64,000 nucleotides of DNA from Sepioteuthis lessoniana. Lineage: Eukaryota; Mollusca; Cephalopoda; Myopsida; Loliginidae. Shown here one piece after another: positions 42,271 to 52,647 of the stretch. Numbering within the stretch: position 1 is the first letter of the stretch; every line of letters begins with the position of its first letter. The notes under the pieces are model-generated. The model had not been told where the DNA came from and did no database searches. It was given only the letters and a program-made list of their open reading frames with translations. Position numbers and translations under genes: made by a program. The DNA lies in NCBI GenBank assembly GCA_963585895.1, contig OY757913.1, positions 102,243,449 to 102,307,448 of the forward strand. Reading direction: 5' to 3'.

Positions 42271-42984
42271 TTTTGGTTTATCCACTTTTCTATTTATTTT
42301 TTCACATTTTTTCACATCTTGTCGGATTTTTACAATCTAACATTTTCTCCATATATATATATATATATATGTATACACGCTTTGTTGAAGTTTTTGGCTT
42401 GAACACAGCATATCTGAATTTCTATTTACTCGCTTTTGTAATGCGGTTTTTTTTTTGCCTAGGTCTTCATATAAATACTATGAATTCCGAAATTACTTTC
42501 TGTATGATAGAAAATCAAACGTTTTGGCCTAACGCTAAACAGTTTCAACAGAACGACTTCCATTTTTTTTTACATATTCCTAGCAGAGTTGATAGCTCTT
42601 ACTTACTAATACACGCTTGAGGATCACGTAGGTGTACATTGTGGGAATGATCTTGATATGAAATTGACGCAGAATGATCGTGGACATTGACACTTTTACT
42701 CAGTGCGTTGCTGCTTTCGTTACTATTGGAAGATTTCCAATTTTTGTGCAACCTGGAGATTTCTTTTTTGAAAACGAACAGTCCCTAATACACTGCGCTT
42801 TCCAGAGAAAGGTGCATATCCAATCAAAACAGCTCACTATTTCTTCTTCATTAGGTTCCTTTATTTTCGGTTTCGATAATTCAGAATACGTTCTTTGTTT
42901 CATTTATGAGTGATTAATTAGTGTATTGCATCCTCGAATTTGTTCTCGTCAAGAATTTTTGAAATATAGCAGAAATAGCGAATC
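42271..42984. other. Unassigned DNA
   Basis: Plus-strand ORFs at 42273-42620 and 42674-42913 have no recognisable motif, and their composition matches the T-rich surroundings. I do not call a gene. A short TA tract lies at 42352-42370. Confidence 0.4.
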
Positions 42985-43730
42985 TATGTTTGGTTGGTTT
43001 CTTTAATAGAATACCAAACTTTTGTAGGTTATCTAATAACAAAGCCATCCTTGAAGAAGAACAGTTGTTGTACAATTTACGAAATGCTACATATTGACCC
43101 CGGCCAAGCTGTCAAAAGAAGAAAGGCACCGGTATAAATAACAGCTGCATCAGGTCGAAGATATCAGGGGATAACATTGACTGTCGACAGGTTGAATTGA
43201 GTACAAATGTGACGCTCGCAAAAGGTAAGTGGGTGTCAAATTATTATATAACCCCGGCGACAGAAAGTTCAGATCAGTTGCAGAGAACAAGCTGGAATGA
43301 GAACCATGTCCCAGTAGAAGCTGGGCCCTCAGGCCCCCGGGTGAGCAGCCCAGGAAAACTGGAAATAAATGCTGCTGTAGCAAGAAGAGTTTGGGGTCCA
43401 TATGTTACAGTTCTGTTCAGTCTCCAACTCACCTCTCACAGATAATACCTTTCGTAACCATTTCGAACCCTTTCAAATAAAGTGAGAGGTATATTTTTCT
43501 AAAGAACTGTGTCCGCTCGTCTTTATAGTGTTGAATATGTTTCTGCATGCATATGTATTATGTGGCTATGCAACAGAAACAGGTGGTGATATGTGAGAGT
43601 TCATAACTTTCTTAAGGATATTAGTTCCAAAATGAATTTATTGGTGGGACTGAAGTTTAAACTCGTTACTTCAATGTTATAGTCCAGTACCTTTGCCACT
43701 ACGCGATGGGGAGTCTTTTGATTCTATGTA
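42985..43730 (-). mobile_element. SINE-B split by a solo LTR-I
   Basis: The tail half (42985-43084) has ttctttaatagaataccaaa and aagccatccttgaagaagaa. The head half resumes at 43576 with caggtggtgatatgtgagag, then agtttaaactcgttact and tagtccagtacctttgccac. Removing the LTR and one gaaa gives a continuous diverged SINE-B. Confidence 0.8.
43085..43575 (+). mobile_element. Solo LTR, family LTR-I (copy D, internally deleted)
   Basis: A 491-bp LTR has termini TGCTAC...GCAACA and a perfect 4-bp duplication, gaaa (43081-43084 and 43576-43579). The promoter block gtgggtgtcaaattattata with TATATAA is at about 43231-43252. The polyadenylation signal AATAAA is at 43476-43481, followed by gtgagaggtatatttttcta as in copy A. 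It is about 200 bp shorter than copy A because the upstream U3 part is deleted. Confidence 0.9.
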
Positions 43731-43749
43731 GTGCACGGTGTTGTATTAG

Positions 43750-43808
43750 ATTGGTTTAGTTGGGTTTTATGGCATCTCAAACATTGTTGGTATTTCAATG
43801 CCAAATCT
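43750..43808 (-). mobile_element. X or SINE-B tail fragment
   Basis: It holds only ttagttgggttttatggcat and tttcaatgccaaatct, directly before the 5' end of a plus-sense X copy. Confidence 0.6.
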
Positions 43809-43814
43809 TGCACA

Positions 43815-44380
43815 ATCGGCTGGGGCTGTAGAATACACCGACTGCATATCTGAAGAGGGGTAAGACTCCCAACGAGTGTCCTAGATATGACACTAAGCAA
43901 TCTGATGGTGAGGTATCAGTACTGCTGGAGCTTTGGAGAATCCGGAGTACCCTTTTAGTGCCATCGCTCCCAGGTCCATTCTGACCCAGAGTGATAGTGC
44001 CTGATAAGGGTCCTGTCTATGGGTCAAATAGAAGTAAAATGTGTACTTATGTTAAACTGAATTACTCGAAATAGAACTGTTTTGACGTTTAAACTGCGTA
44101 CCTACGCTAACTTTTATAGCTTAAAAAAGAATTGTTTTGACTTGTAAACTGCGTACATGTGCTAAACTGGATTGCTTGAAAAAGAACTGTTTTGACATTT
44201 AAACTGCGTACGTATGCTATACTGAATTGTTTGAAATGGAACTGTTTTTGACCTTGAAACAGTAAACTGAATTGTTGGAAATAGAACTGTTTTGATATTT
44301 AATTGTGAGACGACAAAAACTATGCTTATACTAAATAAATACTGAATTTTTGAATTAGAATTTTTTGACTTAACTGAATA
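43815..44380 (+). repeat. Element X with minisatellite, no tail
   Basis: The sense 5' end is tcggctggggctgtagaata. The core includes gatggtgaggtatcagtact and cagtgcc..gataagggtcctgtctatgg. About 330 bp of internal repeats follow (actgaattgtttgaaatgga, ctgttttgacatttaaactg). It is cut off by the mariner end at about 44385. Confidence 0.85.
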
Positions 44381-44384
44381 AGTT

Positions 44385-44862
44385 TCCAGACTTTTTTCGT
44401 ATGGGCACTTTTATTGATAGTACACACATAAAGCTCTAGTCCCCTTCGAAGTAATCTCCTCCGGCTGCAGTACACTTGTTGTACTGTTCCAACAACTTCT
44501 GGAAGGCCACATGGAAGTCCTCTTGTGTGAGCGTGTCAATGACCTTTGTCACAGCCCCTTTTATCTCCTCAATTTTCTCATAACAACAGCCTCTAAGTTT
44601 TTCCTTGAGCTTAGGGAATAAGCAAAAGTCACAGGGAGCAAGGTCTGGACTATAGGGAGGATGAGGACCTGTCTTGATGCCCATCTTGGTTAAATGGTCT
44701 GTGACAAAGATGGAGTTGTGGACTGGTGCATTGTCCTGGTGGAAATGCCACTGACCCGATGTGAAGAGTGCTGGTCTCTTCTGAGGGAATCTCTTCCTGA
44801 ACTCCCTTAAAACCTTAACGTAGTATTCCTTGTTGATCATGCCAGTGTTGCCAAAAAAAAAA
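44385..44862 (-). pseudogene. Mariner transposase C-terminal part
   Basis: A 134-codon open frame runs from MINKEYYVKVLREF to GGDYFEGD. Catalytic Asp two is in HQDN and Asp three is in SPDLAPCD, with exactly 34 residues between them. The DD34D spacing and both residues are intact here, unlike the 6.2 kb copy. The first Asp and the DNA-binding domain are missing, so it is still non-functional. It is truncated at an A-run at 44852-44863. The 3' terminal repeat is tttccagacttttttcgtat at 44385-44404. Confidence 0.9.
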
Positions 44863-44863
44863 A

Positions 44864-45185
44864 AGGGATAATCAAAAGTTTGTTGGTGGATTTGCTTTGT
44901 CTGGCCTTCTTGGGTCTGGGAGATTCATGCAGGATGGTCCAAAAGCAGCCTGAAGCATTCCATTTTTCCAAGTTTAAAATAGAATTTTATTGCATATCGT
45001 TCTTCTAAAGTGCCCCCGCGTCGAAATTGCATTTTTGAAATTCACAAACTGTGACAATCAGGCTTTGGTATGATGTATTCCAATTGTTGCTGAAGCTGTT
45101 CATTTAAAGCTGAATTCATAAAAATTGGTCAGTCATCGCATAAGATATATAGCAATATCATACTGAATTTTCAAGTGTCTAAGAC
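44864..45185. repeat. Dispersed repeat, unknown class
   Basis: Its last about 70 bp (aaaaattggtcagtcatcgc, ataagatatatagcaatatc, tgaattttcaagtg) recur at 40.41-40.48 kb. The segment aggatggtccaaaagcagcc recalls DNA-transposon ends, but I cannot define termini. Confidence 0.4.
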
Positions 45186-45417
45186 AATTTTAACTGGAAA
45201 CATATTGAAGGCACCTTGTAGTACAGAAATCTTTGGTTGTGGGCTATAACCATAGTATTTGTTTAGGGGAATTCAAAAAAGGAATGATATAATTCGGTTT
45301 AGAAAAAGAACCAATAATTTATAGTGAGAATTGTTTAAAAATGGTATGAATTGAGGAAACTTAACATGTTATGTTTATTAATTCTTTATTCATTCTTCGC
45401 CCTATTTGCGGGACATT

Positions 45418-45880
45418 CTAAGCCCTACCAATACACAGATTGAATTTCCCCCGCATCAAATAAAAGAAGACATCCCAAATAATTACGCTTTTATATACAA
45501 AAGATATGTGTAGGTAAACAATACAAAGAAAGTTGTCTAAATTTCTAAGACGAAGCTTGATGATTTTTATCATTAACGGTTTTCGGACTATTGTCTTCCT
45601 CTTTATTATTTCCACAACGTTTCGGCCGATATGTCCTCCAGCCTTCTTCAGGTATTTATCAAAATCGGGAACCTACACAGAACTTCGAACTACATCCTTT
45701 ATTGAATCCACGGGAGTCGCCTGTTCTGATTCCGTTAGCCATAACCGGGTACAAGTGTTAAGTATTCCTGTATCCTTTCTCGCCTAATGTCATGATTGAA
45801 CCTGCAACCTCCAGCTGATTGCCTCTTTAGAAGCTTTGGCAACCAACGCCTATAACCGTTACGATACGTAGTTCTTGTCC
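45418..45880 (-). mobile_element. SINE-D, full minus copy
   Basis: On the minus strand the tRNA-like head is cgtaacggttataggcgttg then ggttgccaaagc. A B-box-like gcaggttcaatcatg follows. The middle holds a hammerhead-like core at 45616-45651. The 3' part ends atttgatgcgggggaaattc then aatctgtgtattggtaggg. It lies head to head with the next copy. Confidence 0.8.
45616..45651 (-). ncRNA. Hammerhead-like core in SINE-D
   Basis: Minus strand: CTGAAGA, a helix GGCTG/CGGCC, GAAA, then ACGU-type palindrome and GUU. The known core consensus is CUGANGA, so CTGAAGA is allowed. Stem I is only two or three pairs. It is conserved at 47252-47287. Confidence 0.45.
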
Positions 45881-45884
45881 AGCA

Positions 45885-46045
45885 GGACACGTAGCGTAAC
45901 GGTTATAGGCGTTGGTTACCGAGTTCGATAAACACCTAAAGAGCGCCAGAGGACATATCAGCCGAATCGTTGTGGAAATAACAATAAAGAAGAAGACAAT
46001 TGTCCGAAAACCGATAATGATAAAGATTACAAAGAAACATTAGAC
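45885..46045 (+). mobile_element. SINE-D, internally deleted plus copy
   Basis: The head is gtagcgtaacggttataggc then gttggttacc. It jumps directly to gagttcgataaacacctaaa, gagcgccagaggacatatca and the gataatgataaagatt region. Its head mirrors the head of the preceding copy as an inverted repeat with arms of about 26 bp around 45890. Confidence 0.75.
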
Positions 46046-46372
46046 AAACGGGCCCCGTAGGAGAATTATTTTCATATTGTTTCATAAACAAGCAGGATTT
46101 GAAAAGAATAAAGAGAAACGGCTTACTTCACAAATGTGGGTAATCTAACTGTATGGTCGGACCGTTCCCTGTCAGGTAAAAGACAACGTCTATAACAGTT
46201 GAAAGAACAGAGCAAATAGAGACCAAGAAGGGGTTTCTCGTTTTGTAAATCGAAGGCACTTAAAGACATGATAATTCTTTAAGGAAGAAAATTATCTATT
46301 ATATCTGCATATGCGTAGCCGTATTGGCACGTCAAGAATATAGTTACCAAATCTCCTGCAAAGAGGTAAACC
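46046..46372. other. Unassigned DNA
   Basis: No gene or named repeat. Confidence 0.4.
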
Positions 46373-46374
46373 CT

Positions 46375-46640
46375 CCACAAAATGAATTTTTTGGATATGA
46401 TATTAAAGTACATCTGAGGGTGGGTCTCCTGTCTTGAACATATGGGGAATGAGGAGTACGCCTTCATTGTCATTACTCCTATGTCCACTCTGACCCAGTG
46501 TGTTTGTAGGAGTTAGAGTCCTAAAATTACTCATAAAAAAGAACCACAGATATGAAAGTATAATGAACGCGATTCCCTAACCTTTGTCCGTAAAATAACA
46601 CCAGATGAATTGACATCCAATTAAAAATGAATAAACCAAT
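46375..46640 (+). repeat. Element X fragment followed by family Y repeat
   Basis: The X part runs from ctgagggtgggtctcctgtc to actctgacccagtg. The Y part includes aatgaacgcgattccctaac and aaaataacaccagatgaatt. Confidence 0.55.
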
Positions 46641-47050
46641 TATTCATGTCTATCACCTCTGGCAAATATGATGGAATTTGCAAACTTTGAGGATGTTCAG
46701 TTATTTTTATAATAATTGTTAATTTTTTTTTCGAGCAATGCAGAGGAAAATATTATGGAATAAGTTTCTTCACAAAAAAAAAAAAAAAAAAAATTATGAC
46801 AACATATTCTAATTGTGCTAATTCGACAATTTTTGTCTGGTTCAGTGTAATGAAAATGAAACCACACGTTTGTCAAGATGTCTACTGTTGAATGAACTGA
46901 TAATTTTTAAGAAGATATGTCAGCATGCAAACAAACACCATTTACGCGAAATTAATTTTGTAAAATCTTCAAGTTTGGTTCGGGAAGTTTTCCCCTTATG
47001 CAACGTTGTCTTATTGCATTCATTGTAAATACGATAAAATAACTAGTTAT
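46641..47050. other. Unassigned AT-rich DNA
   Basis: It contains a poly-A run at about 46775-46792. No gene. Confidence 0.4.
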
Positions 47051-47054
47051 ATAC

Positions 47055-47535
47055 GTGTTGGTTGCCTAAGCTTCTAAAGAGGGAATCAGCTGGAGGTTGC
47101 AGGTTCAATCATGACTGTAGGCGAGTAAAATACAGGAATACTTAACACTTGTACCCGGTTACCGCTAACGGAATCAGAACAAGCGACTCCCGAGGATTCA
47201 ATAAAGGACGTAGTTCGAAGTTCCGTGTAGGTTCCTGAGTTTGATAAACACCTGAAGAAGGCTGGAAGGCATATCGGCCGAAACGTTGTGGAAATAACAC
47301 TAAAGATGAAGACAATAGTCCGAAAACCGTTAATGATAAAAATCATCAAGCTTCGTCTTAGAAATTTAGACAACTTTGTAATGTTTACCTACACATATCT
47401 TTTGTATATAAAAGCCTAAATGTTTGGGATGTCTTTTTTTATTTGATGCGGGGGAAGTTCAATCAGTGTATTGATGGGGCTTAGAATGCCCCGCAAATAG
47501 GGCGAAGAATGAATAAAGAATTAATAAACTGGTCT
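47055..47535 (+). mobile_element. SINE-D, 5'-truncated long copy
   Basis: It starts within the tRNA-like head (ttggttgcctaagcttctaa), keeps the B box (ggttgcaggttcaatcatg) and the full middle and 3' part. The best hammerhead-like core of the family lies at 47252-47287. It ends aatagggcgaagaatgaata then aagaattaataaac. Confidence 0.8.
47252..47287 (+). ncRNA. Hammerhead-like core in SINE-D
   Basis: CTGAAGA (47252-47258) is followed by a stem II around GGCTG/CGGCC with a long loop, GAAA at 47280-47283 and CGTT. A self-complementary ACGT would be stem III, giving a GUU cleavage site. The proximal stem I (AC/GU) is very short. It is a candidate, not a confirmed ribozyme. Confidence 0.45.
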
Positions 47536-47635
47536 GTGTGTACTAGATTAATTTAATCCGTTTTTAAGGTATATTTTATGAACTCAAAAAGCTAAATCAT
47601 TAGATAAAAAAAAGGTTTTGTTCCTTATCTGCCAT

Positions 47636-48330
47636 TGTTATATTCTCATGTGCCGTATCATAACGACACAATAATAAAGGTGCAATGACAAAGACAGACG
47701 CAGGAAGACTTCTTTAACAATATTTTACCACTCATTTTATTGCAAGGGTTCGAAAAGGGTTACTTAAGTTTTGCAAGTGAGACGGAGCTGGAGACCGAAC
47801 ATAAACTGTTATATTTTGACCCCACTGTTACGGCCGTCAGCGTTGTGTCCTTCTCGTTCTCCAGGGCTGCTCAACCGGAGGCCCAGGACCCACTCTGCTG
47901 GGTGATGGCTTTCTTTATTGCATCTTATCAGCATCTTCTCTGGACCCCAACTCGTCAGGGTCCCAGGCCCCTTCGGCCTGGCGTGGCTTTCCCTACCACT
48001 TCTCGTCCTTTCCTTCTCCAACTGTCTGCAACTCAACTGGCTTGACTGAGCTATATAATAGTTCAACGCCCACTTGATCGCCCACTCGGTCTTTGAAATC
48101 GCATGTTTAATCGTCATCAAGCGGAAAAAAATGTCATGCAGTTCAGAGGTCACTCTCTTCCGGTGCGTCAGTCTATGAGAGTATCATGGGATTTTTTAGC
48201 TCGTCCCATTTCATCAGTCAATTTCCGCCCACGCGATTTCCTCTCATAACTGCCATTAGAATGTGTCACTTCCTTCCAGTGCATGACCTTGAATGGCATT
48301 TTGGGCCGGGTCGGAGGTCAAAATACAACA
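47636..48330 (-). mobile_element. Solo LTR, family LTR-I (copy B)
   Basis: It is about 695 bp, with plus-strand edges tgttatattctcatg and gtcaaaatacaaca. The minus-strand promoter block is gtgggcgttgaactattata with TATATAG in place of TATATAA. I see no matching 4-bp flanks (ccat versus tcac), so one edge may be shifted or recombination has exchanged a flank. It is the closest relative of copy C. Confidence 0.85.
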
Positions 48331-48535
48331 TCACTACTTTATTTACTGTTAATTAAAAAATACATATGTTAGTGAACAGCCCCTAAATGTGCTAACGTCA
48401 TAATTCTTGGAATGGGTGGTATAATTGTTAAATTATTGGCTACAGTTTAAAAGACACCTTCAGGGGGTCTTTAAGCTCAATTTACCATGATGATTATTTG
48501 CAGATGTGAGGGTTTTTAAACTTCTTTAATTGGGA
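48331..48535. other. Spacer between LTR and minisatellite
   Basis: No recognised feature. Confidence 0.4.
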
Positions 48536-48536
48536 T

Positions 48537-49340
48537 GATATCATAAGTATCTACATAAATCCGGCTGTGTGATAATTATCTGTTTTAATCCAGGTGAGCA
48601 ATAATTATCTGCTTCAATCCAGGTGTGCAATAATTATCTGCTTTAATTTAGGTGAGCATTAAATACCTGCTTTAATCTGATTAAGCGATAATTATCTGCT
48701 TTAATCCGTATGAGATAATTATCTACCTTAAATCAGGTGATCGATAATTACCTAATTAATCACGGTACGCAGTAATTATTTGCTTTAATCCACGCGTGTG
48801 ATAATTATCTGCTTTAATCCGGATGAGCGATAATTATCTCCTTTAATCTAGTTTAGCAATAATTACCTACCTTGGTCCGAGGGAGTGATAATCATCTGCT
48901 GTAATCCAGATATGCAATAATTACCTGCTTGAATCTCGCTAAGCGATAGTTATCCGCTTTAATCCAGATGAGCAATAATTACCCGCTTTAATCTGGATGA
49001 GCTATAATCCGGGCTTGCGACAATTACACGGTTTATTCTGCCTGAGTGATAATAATCTGCTTTAAACCACGTGTGCAATAATAATGTGCTTTAACACGGT
49101 TGAGCAATAATTATCCGCTTCAATAAAAGTGAGCGATAATAACTTCCTTTAATCTGGATGAGCGTTAATTCCTTGCTTTAATCCGGGCGCACAATAATCA
49201 TCTGCTTTAAAACAGGTGAGCGATGATTAACTGATTTAATCCAGGTGAGGAGTAATGACATGCTTAATCCGTGTGAGAGATAATAATTCATTTTAAACCT
49301 GTTGAGTGATATATATCTGCTTTAATCCAGCTGATCATTG
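48537..49340. repeat. 29-bp minisatellite, about 27 units
   Basis: The degenerate unit is gataattatctgctttaatc then caggtgagc. Sequence divergence between units is high, with occasional length changes. It lies between two solo LTRs in opposite orientation. The core of the unit, ataattat, is palindromic. Confidence 0.9.
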
Positions 49341-49535
49341 AAAACTTCGGGTCCCGAGCAAAAAACCCTTCGACTCTTGAAATGTTCATTCTATTTCAAA
49401 TATTCATCTGGCCGTTCTACAGACGTTTCTTAAACCAGTTCACCGTGAAGTTCATAAAATGATAAAATGGCAAATTTCTTTTTGGTTGGCATCAGAACGT
49501 TTCACTACAACTCTTACGAATTTGTGTATGTATTA
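49341..49535. other. Unassigned DNA
   Basis: No recognised feature. Confidence 0.4.
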
Positions 49536-49537
49536 TA

Positions 49538-50830
49538 CTTTTCCATATAGAAATCAGACCTGATGTTATGTTTTGACCTTTTGACCCGACCAAAAATGAC
49601 ATTCAAGGTGATGCACCGGAAGGAGGTGACACATTCTAATGGCAGTTATGAGAGGAAATCGCGTGGGCGGAAATTGGCTGATGAAATGGGACGAGCAAGA
49701 AAAATTCCCATGGTACATTACAGAGTGATGCACTGGAAGAGAGTGACATCTGAACTGCATGCCATTTTTTTCCGCTTGATGACGATTAAACATTCGCTTT
49801 CAAAGATCGAGTGGACGTCAAACTATTATATAATTGAGTTGAGTTCGACGAGACAGTTGAATTGAGTTCTGGTTCCAGTTGAGTTCGACGCCCAGGTGGG
49901 CAGTTGAGTTGAAGATCGGACGGAGTTATAGACGAGATGTGGTAGGGAAAGCCACATCAGGCCGAAGGGGCCTGGGGCCCTGATGAGCTGGGGTCCGGAG
50001 AAGATGCTGATAAGATTCAATAAAGAAAGCCAGCATCCAGCAGTGGGTCCTAGGCCCCGGTTGAGCACTAAAGAACAAGAAAGACACAACGTGACGGTCA
50101 TAACAGTGGGGTCAAGATATTACAGTTTATGTTCGGTTTCCAGCTCACTCTCACATGCAACCCTTGAACAACCCTTTCGAACCCTTGCTATAAAGTGAGA
50201 GGTAAAATATTGTTAAAGAAGTCTTCCTGCGTCTTCGTTCATGCGTCGTTTATTACTGCGTCCTTATCATTGCGTCTGTCTTTATCATTGTGTCACTGTG
50301 AATTATTCTACATATATATGTGCAAGTATGTAGATGTGAATCTGCGTATGTGACTATATAACACTGACCGATGAAATGAAACGCACTTTCTTCCTGGCAG
50401 CGGTCGTATCGATACTGCTGTATGGATGCACTACTTTGACGCTATCTAAAAGGCTGGAGAAGAAACTAGACGGCAATTACACAAGAATGCTGCGAGCAAT
50501 ATTGAACAAGTCCTGGAGGCAACACTCCACAAGGTACTAACTATACGGCCACCTGCTTCTCATCACGAAAACTATCCAAGCTAGACGAACCAGATATGCA
50601 GGACACTGCTGGAGAAGCAGGGACGAGCTCATAAGTGATGTACTCCTATGGAACCCCTCATATGACTGAGCAAACGCAGGACGACCAGCTCGAACATACA
50701 TACAGCAGCTATGGGAGGATACGGGATGTAGCCCTGAAGACCTACCAGAGGCGATGTACGATAGGGAGAAGTGGCGAGAGAGAGTTAGGGATATCCGTGC
50801 TAGCTGCACGACATGATGATAATGATTATT
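49538..50830 (+). pseudogene. YADD LINE 3' end split by a solo LTR-I
   Basis: The left stub (about 49538-49563) reads ccatatagaaatcagacctg. The LINE resumes at 50364 with ctgaccgatgaaatgaaacg and encodes pieces such as FFLAAVVSILLYGCTT, KKLDGNYTRMLRAILNKSW, DELISDVLLWNPSYD and EDLPEAMYDREKWRER, with frameshifts. It ends cgacatgatgataatg, the family (TGA)n tail. The joined sequence matches uninterrupted copies. Confidence 0.9.
49564..50363 (+). mobile_element. Solo LTR, family LTR-I (copy C)
   Basis: An 800-bp LTR has termini TGTTAT...ATAACA and the perfect 4-bp duplication ctga (49560-49563 and 50364-50367). The TATA box is TATATAA at 49827-49833. A decayed polyadenylation signal (ctataaagtgagagg) lies near 50190. 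It is inserted in sense relative to the LINE it splits. Confidence 0.93.
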
Positions 50831-50884
50831 ATACTTTCGTTTCTTTTTATTTTGTTTTTATTTTTATTGTGTATGTTGTGTAGT

Positions 50885-51147
50885 ACCGGACATTAGCATG
50901 ATGGTTAGAGTGTTCGCTAATGATCCGGGAGACCTGGGTTCCATCCCAGGTCGAGTCATACCAAAGACTCGAAAATTGGTTATTGATCCCTCCTTGATAA
51001 ACACTCAGCATTATAAGGTACGGATAAAGGGTAAAGTGGAGCAAACCAGGGAAAGGAGTAGCGCCCTCCCTTACACATTGGTGTAGTAGCAATTGAAAAG
51101 GGAGCCTTTGGGTCACCCTCGACTACGGTCTCTAACTTTACTTACTT
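50885..51147 (+). mobile_element. SINE-C, full length reference copy
   Basis: The head is attagcatgatggttagagtg (A box) and gggttccatcccagg (B box, one change). The body is aacactcagcattataaggt, aaagggtaaagtggagcaaa and gtagcaattgaaaagggagc. The end is gtctctaactttacttactt. Confidence 0.93.
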
Positions 51148-51515
51148 ATCTGGAGTAACTTAAAATGGTTTATCGAATAATGGTCGTTGCTGAATATGTC
51201 GTGAATCTCATGACTAAAAAATAATGACTTATTGATGGTGACCGTGTTCTTAAATAAAGAATAAGCTGTTAAAAGACAAATAACAAATGTTTAGTTTCAG
51301 TTTTGTAAACATCTGCAACCAAATTCTGATAAATCATATAAGTATATTTTGAGTAAAAAAGAAATTGTAATAAACGAAAATATAAACAAATATTGCTAAT
51401 CGTCATTTATCTATATGTTTACTTGTTATTCAGTAAAGGGGGAGAAAATCAAGAAAAAATGGCTGAAAGTAAGGAAGGCAACACGCACACACACACACAT
51501 GCACACGCGTGCGCA
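51148..51515. other. Unassigned AT-rich DNA
   Basis: No recognised feature apart from a short (CA)n at 51486-51500. Confidence 0.4.
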
Positions 51516-51519
51516 CACT

Positions 51520-51750
51520 TTTGGTTTGTTTTCTCTGTTTAATGGCATCGCAAACTTGGAAGAGTTTCTAATGCCAAATCTATCCCTGTTAAAGAACAGT
51601 AGTGGTACTAAATAACTATAGCTGGGGAAAAAAAGGGTTCATACCTTTCCTAAAATTATGAAAGTGAACGTGATAGCGTGAGTGAAGTTTGAACTCACTT
51701 ACTACGATGTCACAGTCTAGTACATTAGCCACTACGTCAATAGATTGTCC
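51520..51750 (-). mobile_element. SINE-B
   Basis: It shows ttctctgtttaatggcatcg, aaagaacagtagtggtacta, gaagtttgaactcacttact and cacagtctagtacattagcc. All main blocks are present but diverged. Confidence 0.85.
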
Positions 51751-51949
51751 CTTTAAAAACATTTGCCCCAGAAAATAATTATATTCACAAATACATTCTG
51801 TTATAAAGAAGTGGCTGACAAAAGATGAAAGTGAAACACTAAGAGACAGAGAGAAGGGATGGGGAGAAGATATACGTGAAAGAAAGTGAAAGGAGTGAGA
51901 AAGAGAAAGAGAGAGGGAGAAAGAGATAGAAAGAATATGAGTTAGATTG

Positions 51950-51986
<37 letters not shown>

Positions 51987-52294
51987 TGTCTGAGTCTGAG
52001 TCTGTGTGCTAAGAGAAATTTGTGCAATAAAATTTGGAAAGATGATATATTGATTAATAGATATACGAAGAAAACAGGGGATTAGGTGAGAGATATTCTA
52101 GAAGGGGAGAAGACAAATATATGAAACTGAGAGAGGAATAGGGAAATTGAGAGAGCGAGAGAGACAGAGAGAGAGAGAGACAGAGGGATTGAGAGAGAGA
52201 GAGAGATTGTGAGAGAGAGGGATAAAGAAATATAATAAATATTCAAAAGATAGATCGATTGATAGATCACAGACACAGACACAGACACACACAT

Positions 52295-52368
<74 letters not shown>

Positions 52369-52370
52369 GA
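51751..52370. repeat. Purine-rich simple repeats and (TA)n, (CA)n tracts
   Basis: This consists of (GA)n-rich DNA from about 51840 to 52225, a TA tract at 51950-51981, and a (CA)n then (TA)n tract at 52265-52362. Minus-strand ORFs here are low complexity. Confidence 0.85.
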
Positions 52371-52645
52371 GTAAAAGAGAATTGTAAATGTTTAGTTATC
52401 TATTTTACTTAACCTAAAGAAAAATGCAAAATATGTCGTAAACGCCTTTCAAACAAAGAGTTTCAGGAAACACTTATAAATACACGCAATTATCAACAGC
52501 CAACCTAAAACTGTATACAAAATAAGACTACGCCTTTTTATACTCATTACAGGGACCACAAACTGAACGACGCGAAAGGGTCATTAAGTCCAAGGGGAGG
52601 GGTACAAAGGTCCTAAAGTAAGATAAAGAGGGCATGATTTTCACT
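52371..52645. other. Unassigned DNA
   Basis: No recognised feature. Confidence 0.4.
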
Positions 52646-52647
52646 CG

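Noticed and set aside
42273-42913. Two adjacent plus-strand ORFs (115 and 79 codons)
   Set aside because: No domain or splice context that I can support. Composition follows T-rich DNA.
48537-49340. CRISPR-like array
   Set aside because: Units are contiguous and degenerate with no unique spacers, and the DNA is eukaryotic. It is a minisatellite.
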